The notes below the pieces were generated by a model. The model did not search any database, had not been told where the DNA came from, and worked only from the letters and a program-made list of their open reading frames with translations. Position numbers and translations under genes: made by a program. Shown here one piece after another: positions 1 to 8,159 of a stretch of DNA of 64,000 nt. The DNA is taken from positions 42,626 through 106,625 of the forward strand of contig NZ_QFRK01000029.1 in the NCBI RefSeq assembly GCF_003143855.1, in the 5' to 3' direction. Position 1 is the first letter of the stretch. Every line of letters begins with the position of its first letter. This DNA is from Streptomyces sp. NWU339. GTDB lineage: Bacteria > Actinomycetota > Actinomycetes > Streptomycetales > Streptomycetaceae.

Positions 1-241
1 CCCACACCTCACTCCGGCCGCTCGCCGAGCCCCAAGCACCCCATGGCCTTCGCCGGACAGCACACTCACCGGCACGGATTCGGCACACATGAGGCCGGGA
101 AGCCTCGCAAAGACGTGAGAACTGCCGAGGAGAGTTTTCCCAGGCCAGACAGCTATCAGCAGACGTTTCCGCAGGTCACAACCCCGCCCAGGGAAAACTC
201 CTCAAGCGGGTGTCGCAGGTTCGAATCCTGCCGGGGGCACA
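1..241 (+). repeat. Family A att-type repeat, copy 1, ending in a tRNA 3' half
   Basis: Positions 198-241 carry the 3' half of a tRNA: an anticodon-stem remnant, variable loop, T-arm GCAGG-TTCGAAT-CCTGC and acceptor strand CGGGGGC plus A. The 5' half is absent. The acceptor would pair with GCCCCCG, as in actinobacterial tRNA-Arg (CCU), from memory. The first ~110 bases recur almost unchanged from 4087, and shorter parts of the flank recur near 5400 and 17396. This is what an attachment site left by a tRNA-targeting integrative element looks like. The amino acid identity is an inference. Confidence 0.8.
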
Positions 242-247
242 GCGAAA

Positions 248-286
248 AGGGCCAGCTCAGGAGGGGTTTCCTCCCAGGCTGGCCCT
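248..286 (+). terminator. Hairpin terminator after tRNA fragment copy A1
   Basis: AGGGCCAGC and GCTGGCCCT form a stem, with a second nested stem GGAGG/CCTCC around TTT. It lies a few bases after the acceptor end, where a tRNA gene terminator would sit. Confidence 0.75.
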
Positions 287-446
287 TCGTCGTGTCCAGG
301 CACTGGGCCCCTCACCCAGCCCGGTACGGGTCACCTCTACCGAACCCGGAGCGGTTCAGGCGAGTAGTTGCCGACTGCTTTCCGGCCGATCGGGCGCCAC
401 TCGTGAAGCCGGACGGTGAGTCTCTTGGCAAGGCTTGTTTCGCTCC

Positions 447-474
447 GGCTGTACAGCAGCGGAGTACAGCAGCC
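447..474. promoter_or_regulatory. GCTGTACAGC palindrome with extra GTACAGC half-site, copy 1
   Basis: GGCTGTACAGC is followed after a short spacer by GTACAGCAGCC. The same arrangement returns at 9275 and 13490, each time upstream of a family B tRNA fragment. The role is unknown: it could be a regulator operator or a recombinase/excisionase arm site. Confidence 0.6.
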
Positions 475-573
475 ACAACGACCAGTCCCGGGCGTCAGCA
501 GCCGCACCGGACCGATGCGTGCCCGATACGACCGTCGATGACCGATCCACATAGAGCTATGGATCAGAAGCCT

Positions 574-709
574 GCTGACATCCACGGCTGACATCAACGA
601 CGCCGGACGGGGGCGCACACCAGCGCCCCGGTCCGGCCGTCGCACCAGTCGCCGGCCGCAGCCGGAGCAGGCTCGGGTCGAACTCCTCAAGCGGGTGTCG
701 CAGGGTCGA
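574..709 (+). repeat. Family B att-type repeat, copy 1 (truncated tRNA fragment)
   Basis: The flank TGACATCAACGACG..CGGACGG resembles those at 9404 and 13896. The tRNA-derived core begins at 683 (CTCCTCAAGCGGGTGTCGCAGG) and breaks off near 706, inside the T-arm, where it runs directly into an integrase remnant. It probably marks a deletion or recombination junction. Confidence 0.7.
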
Positions 710-1018
710 GGTAGAGCTTGCCGTTGTCCTTGGCGTACGCCTCGACGATGTGCGCACGGCAGGCATCGAGGTCGACGCGCCCCACCTTCAGCACGGAAGC
801 CTCGCCCCAACGCAGGCCGGTGTAGGGCAGCAGCAGGATGAACGCCCGATAGACGCCTGACGCGTTGGCCAGCGCGTCGACCTGCATGTCGTCGAGGTAC
901 ACGTGGTCAGCCGGCATCGCCTTCGGCAGGGGCACGCCGACAACCGGGTTGACCGTCAGACGACGACCTTTGACCGCGCAGCGGGCCAGCCGCAGACGGC
1001 CGGTCTCGGTCAGGGGGC
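707..1018 (-). pseudogene. Tyrosine integrase remnant (central part)
   Basis: On the minus strand the frame reads a linker (NPVVGVPLPK), then VYLDDMQVDALANAS and YTGLRWGEASVLKVG. This matches the start of the catalytic domain of phage-type tyrosine recombinases, including the first catalytic Arg in the TGLRWGE motif. The N-terminal arm-binding domain and the C-terminal HxxR..H..Y box are missing. The open frame ends where it meets the truncated tRNA fragment at about 706, so the catalytic tyrosine is lost and the gene is dead. It points toward the att core, as integrase genes of tRNA-targeting elements usually do. Confidence 0.8.
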
Positions 1019-1189
1019 ATTACGGTGGGGCACGAGGGCCTTTCTGCTGCTGGGCGTAGATGTCGCAATCCACACCGAGCCAGAAGGCCCTCACCCATTT
1101 CAAGATCCCTCAGCCGAGACCTCCGTCACCAACCTCCGTGGACAGAACACCCCAACCGGCAGGCACCGCCGTGCCGGACTCACCCGACC

Positions 1190-1740
1190 AACGGGGCGGC
1201 GGCGGGTTGAACACCAAGTTCCGGGTCAGTTCCGGTGGTTCGGGGCGGTCGGTCACGCCTGGGCGGGCACGGTTGCCGGCGGATCTCATCGAGGCCACGA
1301 GGCTGACCTCCGCGTACCTCCACCGCTCTCAGGCCACTGCGGCCTTGCGGGACCGGACATGGTCCGGGACAGATCGCCACCGACCGGGCGGTGATGCTCG
1401 CCGCCGGCGGCGAGGCCATTGCAGACCGGGCCGTGCTGGACCAGGCCAAAGCGTTCGGCTCGATCGCCTCGACACCGACTGCCTGGCGGCTGCTCGCCGA
1501 CGTTGACGAGCGGACAATGGCTTCTGTGCACTCGCCCCGCGCTGCGGCTGGGGGGGGTCGCCTGGCTGCAGCCGCCGAGACCGGTGAGGGAATACCCGCT
1601 GACCTGGCCGCGGGACACGTGCTGCCCGGCCTCGTCCCTGAACCTCGACGCCACTCTGATCACCTGGCGCTCCGGAAGGGTCCCGGAGCCCGAAACGGAA
1701 CCCGGACATCCAGGAACGCGTGTACGAAAAGACCTCGCCG
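1190..1740 (+). pseudogene. IS1380-family transposase remnant
   Basis: One frame reads AVMLAAGGEAIADRAVLDQ and STPTAWRLLADVDE, the conserved N-terminal block of IS1380 transposases, in which a gene-density-like GGD/E..AD..L segment precedes the DDE core. A second frame further on reads SLNLDATLI, matching the strand that carries the first catalytic aspartate (LDATLVT in intact relatives). At least one frameshift separates them and the C-terminal half is missing. No terminal inverted repeats could be recognised. Confidence 0.7.
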
Positions 1741-1805
1741 CACGTGACTGGAGGTGACAGGATTCCTTCAACCGGCCTGCTAAAGGCCAGAGTTGGGGGA
1801 TATTC

Positions 1806-3032
1806 ATGAGGAACGGGAGCTACAGACGTGCCACGGCGCTGACCCTGGGCGCGACGCTGCTGGCCGCACTGCCGCCCGCCGCGACCGCTCATGCCACGGA
1901 CAGCGCAGCCGCCCAGGCCACGGCGGAGGCGGCCCGCACCGTGGATGCCGAGACCACCGATGACTTCGCCGCCCTCGCGGATGCCGTACTGACCAGACGG
2001 ACCTCCGCGCTCCTGGACGGGTCTCAGGCCACCCGCCGTGCCGGCGCGGTGTTGCCGCTGAAGGGCGACGTGCACGTCACCAGCAGTCTGGCTCGCACGG
2101 AGGACACGGCGACCGAGATACTGCGTGACCGCAGGGCGCGGCTCGCCGACCTGGACGAGGCGTACACGGCGGCCGAGACCGAGATCGACGTGGACAAGGT
2201 GCGGGTGACCGGCGACCGGGCGACTGCCCAGGTCACCGAGACGACGATGCTCACGTACAAGAAGATCCAGGGCGACGAGCCGCCGACCACCGGCTTTCAG
2301 GCCAGGCACGAGCTGACCTTCGTCGCCGCGCCGGACGGCACGTGGGAGCTGACCGGATTCACGCCTCTCGACGAGGAAGGGCCGGCCGCGGTCAACTCGG
2401 TGGCGGACACCGCCGGGGACACCGGGCCCACGTTCACCGGCATGGCTGAGGACCCGATCGACGAGGGCGGCGAGCCCGAAACCGACGGCCCCGCGCCCCA
2501 GGAGAGCCAGGCGGGCACCACCCAGCCCACAGTCCAGGCCCAGGCCAAGGCCAGCGCCACCGCGAGCTACAACTACACCGCCATGGCGAAGTACGCGGAG
2601 AAGTACTGGAAGAACTACAACCCCAACTACCGTAAGTTCAACGACGTCGGGGGCGACTGCACGAACTTCATCAGCCAGGCACTGCGGGCCGGCGGCTGGA
2701 AAAACGACACAGGTTGGTACAAGAGCTACAAGAACTGGTGGTACAACTCCTCGAACCAGACGACGTCCTGGATCAACGTCAACTACTGGGCGTCCTTCGC
2801 TCTGCACAGCGACCGGGCCTACAACCTGGACAACGTGTACAAGCTGGGGATCGGGGACATCCTCCAGATGGACTTCAGCGGCAACAGGTCCAAGGACCAC
2901 TCCATGATCACCACGTACAAGAGCGGCGGAGTGCCCTACCTCACCTACCACTCGACCAACACCTACCGGAAGTCGGTGAAGAGCCTTGTGGCGCAGTACC
3001 CGCGCGCGACCTACTACGCCTTCCGCACCTGA
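1806..3032 (+). CDS. Secreted amidase-domain protein (Amidase_6 type)
   Basis: The 408-residue protein has an N-terminal signal peptide (positive RRAT, hydrophobic stretch, cleavage near AHA at ~residue 29). A long helical and low-complexity middle region follows. The C-terminal putative amidase domain runs from about residue 255 to the end. The NlpC/P60-like catalytic pair is visible as Cys285 in GGDCTNFISQ and His365 in KDHSMI. Family members are thought to hydrolyse amide bonds in cell wall or peptide substrates outside the cell; the substrate here is unknown. The ATG at 1806 follows GGGGGAT. A lipoprotein gene follows at once. Both lie between the two largest direct repeats, so they are candidate cargo. 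Confidence 0.85.
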   Translation: MRNGSYRRATALTLGATLLAALPPAATAHATDSAAAQATAEAARTVDAETTDDFAALADAVLTRRTSALLDGSQATRRAGAVLPLKGDVHVTSSLARTEDTATEILRDRRARLADLDEAYTAAETEIDVDKVRVTGDRATAQVTETTMLTYKKIQGDEPPTTGFQARHELTFVAAPDGTWELTGFTPLDEEGPAAVNSVADTAGDTGPTFTGMAEDPIDEGGEPETDGPAPQESQAGTTQPTVQAQAKASATASYNYTAMAKYAEKYWKNYNPNYRKFNDVGGDCTNFISQALRAGGWKNDTGWYKSYKNWWYNSSNQTTSWINVNYWASFALHSDRAYNLDNVYKLGIGDILQMDFSGNRSKDHSMITTYKSGGVPYLTYHSTNTYRKSVKSLVAQYPRATYYAFRT

Positions 3033-3075
3033 CGGAAGCGGACATCGCTCGTGGCGGCGTCGCGCCGGGCTGCTC

Positions 3076-3489
3076 ATGGCGGTGCTCTGCGCGGTAGCGC
3101 TCACCGCGTGCGGCGGCGGGGACGGCTCTGCGTCCGCGAAACCCGACCTGGCGGACCAGGACCGTTTCCTGCACGACTACGTACGGTTCCTCAACCGCTC
3201 GGACGAAGACGGGCTGGCCGGGCTGCTCGACGCCCATCCCCAGGGCTCCAAGGATGCCCGTGCCCGGATCAAGGCGTACGGCGGACAGGACTGGGACGTC
3301 CGGTGGACGCGCACCTCTGACTTCGAGGGCGTATGGAAAGTGGACGTGTCCGGCACCGCAGGTGCCAAGCGCCGACCCGTCCGCGTCACCGAGACCATCA
3401 CCTGGGAGAAGGCGCGGTGGGTGATGAGCCCGCTCCCGGGTGTCGTACCGACCCCACCCGACGCGGCGGGGACCGAACCGCCCGGGTGA
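3076..3489 (+). CDS. Small lipoprotein
   Basis: The N-terminus MAVLCAVALTACGGGDGS carries a lipobox (LTAC) and a glycine-rich tether, so the mature protein should be lipidated on Cys12 and anchored outside the membrane. About 120 residues follow, with a WDVRW..SDFEGVWKVDVSG beta-rich segment, resembling small NTF2-like lipoproteins of Streptomyces. An arginine cluster lies just upstream in frame (RSWRRRAGLL), which suggests the true start may be further upstream, possibly the TTG at 2986 inside the preceding gene. It is probably co-transcribed with the amidase gene, which ends 43 bases earlier. Confidence 0.65.
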   Translation: MAVLCAVALTACGGGDGSASAKPDLADQDRFLHDYVRFLNRSDEDGLAGLLDAHPQGSKDARARIKAYGGQDWDVRWTRTSDFEGVWKVDVSGTAGAKRRPVRVTETITWEKARWVMSPLPGVVPTPPDAAGTEPPG

Positions 3490-3857
3490 GCGCATCAGAG
3501 CCCGGCCGTTTCGCCTGAGCGGCGTCCGGTCTTGAACAAAACAGCGAATGTACCTCCTGACCTGGGGCGGCCGGGCTTGTCCAAGGCTTCTGCCGTTCCA
3601 GCAGGAAGACGCTTTCTGCGTACACACCATCGCCTGGCCCCCAGGCCCGTCGTCTCGGCCGACGCCCACGGAGTGGTCAGCCACGCAGGATCGCGTGCCC
3701 ACGCTTGCCTTCTTCGCCGGGCTGTTCGCGCTTCGGTCACCGCAGACCGCAAGAGGCAGCCAAGCGAAGGCACCCGCCAGGCGCAGGTGCGCATCGTGCA
3801 CGTCACCGACCGAACACACCATGGGTGAGTCGGCGGAACCAGCCTCGAAGATGCCGA
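3490..3857. other. No supported gene
   Basis: All six frames give short or compositionally non-coding translations. Nothing recognisable was found between the lipoprotein and the PIN remnant. Confidence 0.5.
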
Positions 3858-4079
3858 CACATCCGCATCGTGCACACGGACGACCAGGTGATCGCCATGG
3901 CGCGCGACATGCTGAAGGCGGCCGGCCTGCACGGGCACAAGTACGCCATCGACGCCGTCCTGGCGGCCGTGGCCGGGCGGGAAGCCGCACAGGGGGCCGA
4001 GGCAACCGTCTTCACCTCCGACACCCACGACATGAATCAACTCCTCGCGGGCCACTCCGTGCGAGTCGAGAAGGTCTGA
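3858..4079 (+). pseudogene. PIN-domain (VapC-like) toxin remnant
   Basis: The frame reads IRIVHTDDQVIAMARDML, then GLHGHKYAIDAVLAAVA, then TVFTSDTHDMNQLL. These are the second half of a PIN-domain ribonuclease toxin, with the YAIDA acidic residue and the TSD motif. The N-terminal half with the first catalytic Asp is absent and no start codon fits. No antitoxin gene precedes it. It ends 7 bases before the next att-type repeat, so this end of the element has decayed. Confidence 0.7.
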
Positions 4080-4086
4080 CGGGACT

Positions 4087-4327
4087 CCCACACCTCACTC
4101 CGGCCGCTCGCCGAGCCCCAAGCACCCCATGGCCTTCGCCGGACAGCACACTCACCGGCACGGATTCGGCACACATGAGGCCGGGAAACTCCGCGAACAC
4201 GTGAGAACCGCTGAGGAGTCCTTCCCCTGGTCAGACGCCCTGCGGCTCACGTCTCCGCAGGTCACAGCCCCGTTCCGGGAAAACTCCTCAAGCGGGTGTC
4301 GCAGGTTCGAATCCTGCCGGGGGCACA
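4087..4327 (+). repeat. Family A att-type repeat, copy 2
   Basis: Bases 4087-4196 match 1-110 nearly perfectly. The tRNA-derived core at 4284-4327 is identical to that at 198-241. Between these blocks the sequence has diverged. The spacing from copy 1 is 4,086 bases, so copies 1 and 2 bound a unit holding the integrase and IS1380 remnants, amidase, lipoprotein and PIN remnant. Confidence 0.85.
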
Positions 4328-4334
4328 GCAGCCA

Positions 4335-4372
4335 AGGGCCGGTTCGAGGGCTTGAGCCTCCGAACCGGCCCT
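4335..4372 (+). terminator. Hairpin terminator after copy A2
   Basis: AGGGCCGGTTCG and CGAACCGGCCCT form a perfect 12-base stem. The stem sequence differs from that after copy A1 but its position relative to the tRNA fragment is the same. Confidence 0.75.
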
Positions 4373-4447
4373 GCTGCATGACCGCGTCCGCGCCACGCTC
4401 GCACCACGAGGTCCGTTGCGCTCCCACCCACACGGCGCGCCCTGGCA

Positions 4448-4915
4448 TCAGCCGTCGTGGGGCACCTTCGGGCGGGTGACCGGCACGACGGTGAGGAGGT
4501 CGTCCAGCCCCTTGAAGTCGTCGGGGTTGGTGGTGAAGAGAGGAAGGTCCTCGGCCACGGCGATGGCGGCGATCATCAGGTCGGCCACCCGGCGACGCGG
4601 CTTGCGGCCGGCACTGATCACCGCCGCACAGATGCGGCCGTAGATGCGGGCCGCGTCGGCATCGAAGGGGAGGGGGTCGAACTCGTTCTCGGCGCGTTGC
4701 AGGACGTCGAGCCTGCGGGCGCGTTCGACATGTTCGTCGTAGGCGCTCTGTTCGTCGTTGCGACGGACCTCGTGCGGACCGGCGGACAACTCGGCCAGGG
4801 TGACGGCGGTGATCGCCATTTCGTCCGGCAGCTCCTCGGGGGCCACCCACCGGCGCAGAATCATGATGTTGGTGTCGAGGAGTCCCTGCGCGTACGTCGA
4901 GCGGTCAGCGGGCAT
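4448..4915 (-). CDS. vapC: VapC-type PIN-domain toxin
   Basis: This 155-residue PIN-domain protein has the expected acidic residues: Asp14 in GLLDTNI, Glu42 in LAELSAG and Asp112 in VADLMIAAIA. The TTNPDDF motif follows. PIN toxins are Mg-dependent ribonucleases that cleave tRNA or rRNA and stop growth when the antitoxin is lost. The chosen start (MPADRSTYAQ) overlaps the end of the antitoxin gene by 11 bases, the usual arrangement for translational coupling. It sits between att copies A2 and A3, consistent with a maintenance module of an integrated element. The family is clear; its target RNA is not. Confidence 0.9.
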   Translation of the reverse strand: MPADRSTYAQGLLDTNIMILRRWVAPEELPDEMAITAVTLAELSAGPHEVRRNDEQSAYDEHVERARRLDVLQRAENEFDPLPFDADAARIYGRICAAVISAGRKPRRRVADLMIAAIAVAEDLPLFTTNPDDFKGLDDLLTVVPVTRPKVPHDG

Positions 4916-5174
4916 AGGGATCGTCCAGGTAGGTGTCGGCCGTGGCGTCCTGGTCGGCGCGGAACGTGTCGAGGTCGATATCGGGGGCGGTCCTGGACAT
5001 CGCGGCGAACTCCTGGCGGGAGACGAACCGACGGCGTCGCCGCAGAGGGACGAGCTGACCGATCGGGTGTCCGTCACGGGTGACGGTGAACGACTGGCCG
5101 CCCTGGATGGCGTCCATGATCTCTCGGGACCGGTTGCGCAGATCCCGCTGGGTGATTTCGGGCTGAACGCTCAT
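4905..5174 (-). CDS. Phd/YefM-type antitoxin
   Basis: This 89-residue protein begins MSVQPEITQRDLRNRSREIM. That is the Phd/YefM DNA-binding N-terminus, followed by GQSFTVTRDGHPIGQLVPL and a charged C-terminal tail (DIDLDTFRADQDA) that should wrap the toxin. It neutralises the VapC protein encoded immediately downstream and should repress the operon. An in-frame extension to 5480 exists but crosses the operator and lacks antitoxin features, so the start at 5174 was chosen. Confidence 0.9.
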   Translation of the reverse strand: MSVQPEITQRDLRNRSREIMDAIQGGQSFTVTRDGHPIGQLVPLRRRRRFVSRQEFAAMSRTAPDIDLDTFRADQDATADTYLDDPYAR

Positions 5175-5183
5175 ACCGACCAC

Positions 5184-5211
5184 GGTAGCACCCAGTGCTA
5201 CCAGGTAGCAC
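5184..5211. promoter_or_regulatory. Toxin-antitoxin autoregulatory operator
   Basis: GGTAGCAC and GTGCTACC form a perfect 8-base inverted repeat separated by CCA. A third copy of GGTAGCAC starts at 5204. It begins 10 bases upstream of the antitoxin start, the position expected for the Phd-family operator. This is strong support for the chosen start. Confidence 0.8.
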
Positions 5212-5399
5212 TCCGTCTGGAGGCTTGCGCTGACAAGCCTCCGGCCGCGAACGCAGTGAGGACCAGGGCCGGACCGGCGGGCGTCCTGAGCAGCCTGAAG
5301 CGCTCCGGCAAGCGTGCACTGCATCACCTCGGCCCAAACCGTGACACGAGTGGCAAAACTTCTCACGTCTGCGACACAGGGCGGGTGGGTGTCCGTCTC

Positions 5400-5586
5400 A
5401 CGGGCAGCCCCCGCCGGAACGGATTCAGCACACATGAGGACGGGAAACCCCGCGAACAAGCGAGAACTACGAAGGGGCATCCGACCAGGTCAGCCGCCCT
5501 ACGGTCGACGTTTATGCAGGTCATGGGCCTGTCCGGGGAAAACTCCTCAAGCGGGTGTCGCAGGTTCGAATCCTGCCGGGGGCACA
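5400..5586 (+). repeat. Family A att-type repeat, copy 3
   Basis: GGATTCAGCACACATGAGG and CCCGCGAACAAGCGAGAAC correspond to the family A flank. The tRNA-derived core at 5543-5586 is identical to copies 1 and 2. It lies upstream of the toxin-antitoxin promoter on the opposite strand. Confidence 0.8.
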
Positions 5587-5592
5587 GGTCGA

Positions 5593-5631
5593 AGGGCCAG
5601 CTCAGGAGGGGTTTCCTCCCCAGCTGGCCCT
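5593..5631 (+). terminator. Hairpin terminator after copy A3
   Basis: AGGGCCAGCT and AGCTGGCCCT enclose a nested GGAGG/CCTCC stem. It is almost identical to the terminator after copy A1. Confidence 0.75.
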
Positions 5632-5649
5632 TCGTCGCATCCGGGGTCG

Positions 5650-5686
5650 TGCCACACGCGTGCCACTAATGCCACGCAGATGCCAC
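5650..5686. promoter_or_regulatory. Array of four TGCCAC repeats
   Basis: TGCCAC occurs at 5650, 5661, 5670 and 5681, i.e. spaced 11, 9 and 11 bases, close to one helical turn. Pairs of the same word occur at 9608 and 7963, the 9608 pair directly after another att copy. Helically phased direct repeats beside an att core are typical of integrase arm-type sites. The assignment is inferred. Confidence 0.5.
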
Positions 5687-5881
5687 ATCCCCTAGCCGGA
5701 GGCCCCTCCCCCGCCCTCGTGGATCATGACTCCGAGCCGATAGCGACAGCCCGACCCGAATGCTGGTCATGTGCTGCAAATCAGCGCTACTCACTGGCTG
5801 TTCTCTATCCGTTTGCGTGGTCGATCGGCTTCGAACAGGGTGCTGGATCGGGTGACTTGGCTGCTGGTGGGGCATAGAGGA

Positions 5882-6125
5882 AGGGCCTCTTGGTAGCTCG
5901 CGGTTGTCGAATCCAGCGAGTGGCAAGAGGCCCTGGTGTCGAAGTGTTGCGTGGTGGTGGTCGGGGAGTCCGGCCGGGCCACCCGGGAGTGTGGCTGTCT
6001 CGCCCACCGGTTCGGGAACGCGGCCGACCGGCCGGAACGCCGGCCCCGGTACGACTCGGACATGAGCGATGCGGAGTGGGAACTGGTGCGCGATCTGCTG
6101 CCGGTGCCGGCAGCACCGAGCCGGG
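5882..6125 (+). mobile_element. IS5-type element, left-end remnant
   Basis: AGGGCCTCTTG (5882-5892) and CAAGAGGCCCT (5924-5934) form a hairpin just before a frame reading VSKCCVVVVGESG. Then comes RYDSDMSDAEWELVRDLLPV, the characteristic start of many Streptomyces IS5-group transposases. The frame then loses similarity near 6125, so only the first ~60 codons survive. Confidence 0.65.
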
Positions 6126-6169
6126 CACCGCTCCGGCAACCGGCCGCGGTCGCTGATCAGGCACAGCCA

Positions 6170-6329
6170 TCGGCATGCACTCTCTGTCGCGCGACTCCGC
6201 GAGGACCTGCCCGACCGTCTCCCGGGCAATCACGAACCGCTCCCACGCGGCCTCCGCCTCCCGAAGTTCAGCCTGCAGAACCTCCACCCGCTGTCGGGCC
6301 GCACGCTCCCGCTCCTCCAGCAACCCCAT
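6170..6329 (-). pseudogene. Coiled-coil ORF remnant next to IS fragment
   Basis: The minus-strand frame reads MGLLEERERAARQRVEVLQ followed by EAEAAWERFVIARETVGQVL. This strongly helical N-terminus resembles small coiled-coil ORFs often found near Streptomyces transposases. After about 50 residues the frame becomes arginine- and proline-rich read-through of other sequence, so the gene is truncated. The function is unknown. Confidence 0.4.
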
Positions 6330-6659
6330 CACCGACGGCACCCGGCACCTCCCGAGGAGACAACAAGACATGCCATCACTGCCGCGCGAGAACCGGACTA
6401 TGCCTGACCAGCAGAAACGCAGCCATCACGCCCGGAAGGACAACGGCTTCCAAGGGACCCTCAACGGTTCGACTAAGCATGACCGGACCAAACCCGACCC
6501 CCCGGCCCTCCTCGGCCTGACGTGATCAAAAACGCGAGGCCGAACCATGCCGAAGCCCTGGGAGCCCACCCGACACAACAGCCGGATCACTCGCCTGCCT
6601 GCCAACGCCCCGACAAGCCAAACGGCCCGACGGGCGAACCGCCGGACCGTTAGGGAAGA
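6330..6659. other. No supported gene
   Basis: This is mosaic sequence between IS debris and the next gene. No coding frame or RNA structure could be supported. Confidence 0.5.
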
Positions 6660-6926
6660 TCAAGACCCGAAGGTGATGATGTAGACGGGGCTGTTGGAGC
6701 TGCCCTCGTTGTGCACTACCGGACAGGACGTCTTCTGCTCGCTGTCCTTGGTCTTGACCTGAATTCCGCAGAAGGGCGAATCGTCCCAGTTGAGCGTGTT
6801 GATGTTGCTGAGCACGGGGATGTTGTCCCCCCCGTTACCGGTGGCAGCGCTGGCCCCGCCGATGCCGGCGAAGAGGATTCCGCAGGTGGCTACGGTCACC
6901 GCTGCGATCTTCTGGACGTTCCTCAT
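6660..6926 (-). CDS. Small secreted protein
   Basis: The 88-residue protein has a clear signal peptide (cleavage near GASA, ~residue 28). A ~60-residue mature part follows, with two cysteines (DSPFCGI and KTSCPVV) that could form one disulfide. The start ATG follows GGAGGAGAAC, an excellent ribosome binding site. The asparagine- and serine-rich mature part recalls rodlin- or chaplin-like surface peptides, but no family motif is certain. Confidence 0.75.
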   Translation of the reverse strand: MRNVQKIAAVTVATCGILFAGIGGASAATGNGGDNIPVLSNINTLNWDDSPFCGIQVKTKDSEQKTSCPVVHNEGSSNSPVYIITFGS

Positions 6927-7506
6927 ATGTTCTCCTCCGCTTCTCTGCCCCGGATCGGGCAGACACTTGGAGAAAGCTACACAAAAGGGATCAGAGCGTA
7001 ACGTCCTTCATGCTTTGATCACTCCTACGGCCGTACAAATTCCCAAGCCGAGGGCTCGGCCGGCCGCCGTCGTCAGGCGCTGGCCGTCGGCACTTGCTCC
7101 GGTCGACGGCGCAGGCAGCATGACTGAGGCCGGTGGGGGTGCAACGAGGCACACACGTGCGTGATCGGTTGGCGTACCCGCCATCGTGGCTGACTGTCGT
7201 CGGCTGAGGTTCAGACGGGTCCCATCGAAGGTGCCGGCCGTCAGAGCCGAGCGCGCCGAAGCTGGGCCGTGCCTGGGCCGTCCGAGGCCGCTCGACAGTG
7301 GCCAACGACGACCGACGACGACCACCAGGTGCACGATCCCACCGTCTCTGACCAGCAAAAACCCAGCTCACCAAGATCCCCGGCAAGACCTGGGGCAAGA
7401 AGACAGGTCTTGAGTCACCCATGGAGACGGTGAGCGCAGCAGGCATCGTCAGTGGTGCTGTCCAGAGTGCGCAGCATCGACGCTGGAGAACACCCAGGGG
7501 TGGGAC
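6927..7506. other. No supported gene
   Basis: This holds the promoter region of the small secreted protein plus about 450 bases of uncertain origin. Overlapping frames on both strands lack any recognisable motif. Confidence 0.5.
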
Positions 7507-7941
7507 ATGAAGGAGCCCGAGCAGTTCGCACTGCTGCGGATCACCGGTAAGTACGGCGGCAGTGTTGTGGTCGAGTTGAACGACTCCCATGCCCCGGGCA
7601 TCCCGGACGTGGAGGGGCGACTCCTGGTCCACAACGATTTCGTGGCCGGTGTCCTCGACACCTATGTGGATCCGAGAGACCTGGCCGGCTGGGCACACGT
7701 ATGGGACGAGGTCGCCGCGGGGCACGACGCCGTCTGGCGTGAGGCTGCGCGAGTCGCCGAGATCGGCATCCGCCTGAACTGGCGGGAGGACGGCCACGAT
7801 GGGATCACGGTCACCATCGCAGACCAGCAGACCACCAGGCTGGCCCTCTCCCTCGAAGTGGACCGCGGCTGGATCGACGAGCAGCGTGCCCTGCTCAAGA
7901 GGCTCGGCACCGTCTGGGCGCACCTGATCCCGACGGACTGA
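7507..7941 (+). CDS. Hypothetical protein, DUF5959-like
   Basis: The 144-residue acidic, soluble protein contains GSVVVELNDSHAPG, then HNDFVAGVLDTYVDPRDLAGW, and a C-terminal beta-rich part with EVDRGWIDEQR. The layout resembles the Streptomyces DUF5959 family of unknown function; this assignment is from memory. There is no signal peptide or membrane segment. The ATG follows GGGACA. It stands alone, with the next gene ~220 bases downstream. Confidence 0.7.
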   Translation: MKEPEQFALLRITGKYGGSVVVELNDSHAPGIPDVEGRLLVHNDFVAGVLDTYVDPRDLAGWAHVWDEVAAGHDAVWREAARVAEIGIRLNWREDGHDGITVTIADQQTTRLALSLEVDRGWIDEQRALLKRLGTVWAHLIPTD

Positions 7942-7962
7942 GGAGCTTCAGGGGGCAGTCCG

Positions 7963-7978
7963 TGCCACAGGCGTGCCA
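7963..7978. promoter_or_regulatory. Paired TGCCA repeats
   Basis: TGCCAC at 7963 and TGCCA at 7974 reproduce the 11-base spacing seen after att copies at 5650 and 9608, but no tRNA fragment is adjacent. It may be an orphaned arm site. Confidence 0.35.
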
Positions 7979-8159
7979 GATACAAGGGTCAGCCACGGTC
8001 AACGGGGTTGTCTCGCGGTCGAGTTCTCAATGGCCTGCCCAGGTGCCGAAGCTCCAGGTCAGCGCCCCCACCCCCGCCTCTCTCCCAAAACGGTGGTTGC
8101 CGTCCGGATCTGTGTCGACGGTCACAGCAAGCGGGATGCCCGTAGGCGCATACTGGGCT

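Noticed and set aside
198..241. Complete tRNA gene
   Set aside because: Only the 3' half is present; the D-arm and 5' acceptor strand cannot be found upstream in any of the seven copies.
1329..3104. 591-codon open frame on the minus strand
   Set aside because: Antisense to the amidase gene and the IS1380 remnant; no signal for translation.
4457..5083. 208-codon plus-strand frame over the toxin-antitoxin pair
   Set aside because: Shadow of vapC and the antitoxin; no family match.
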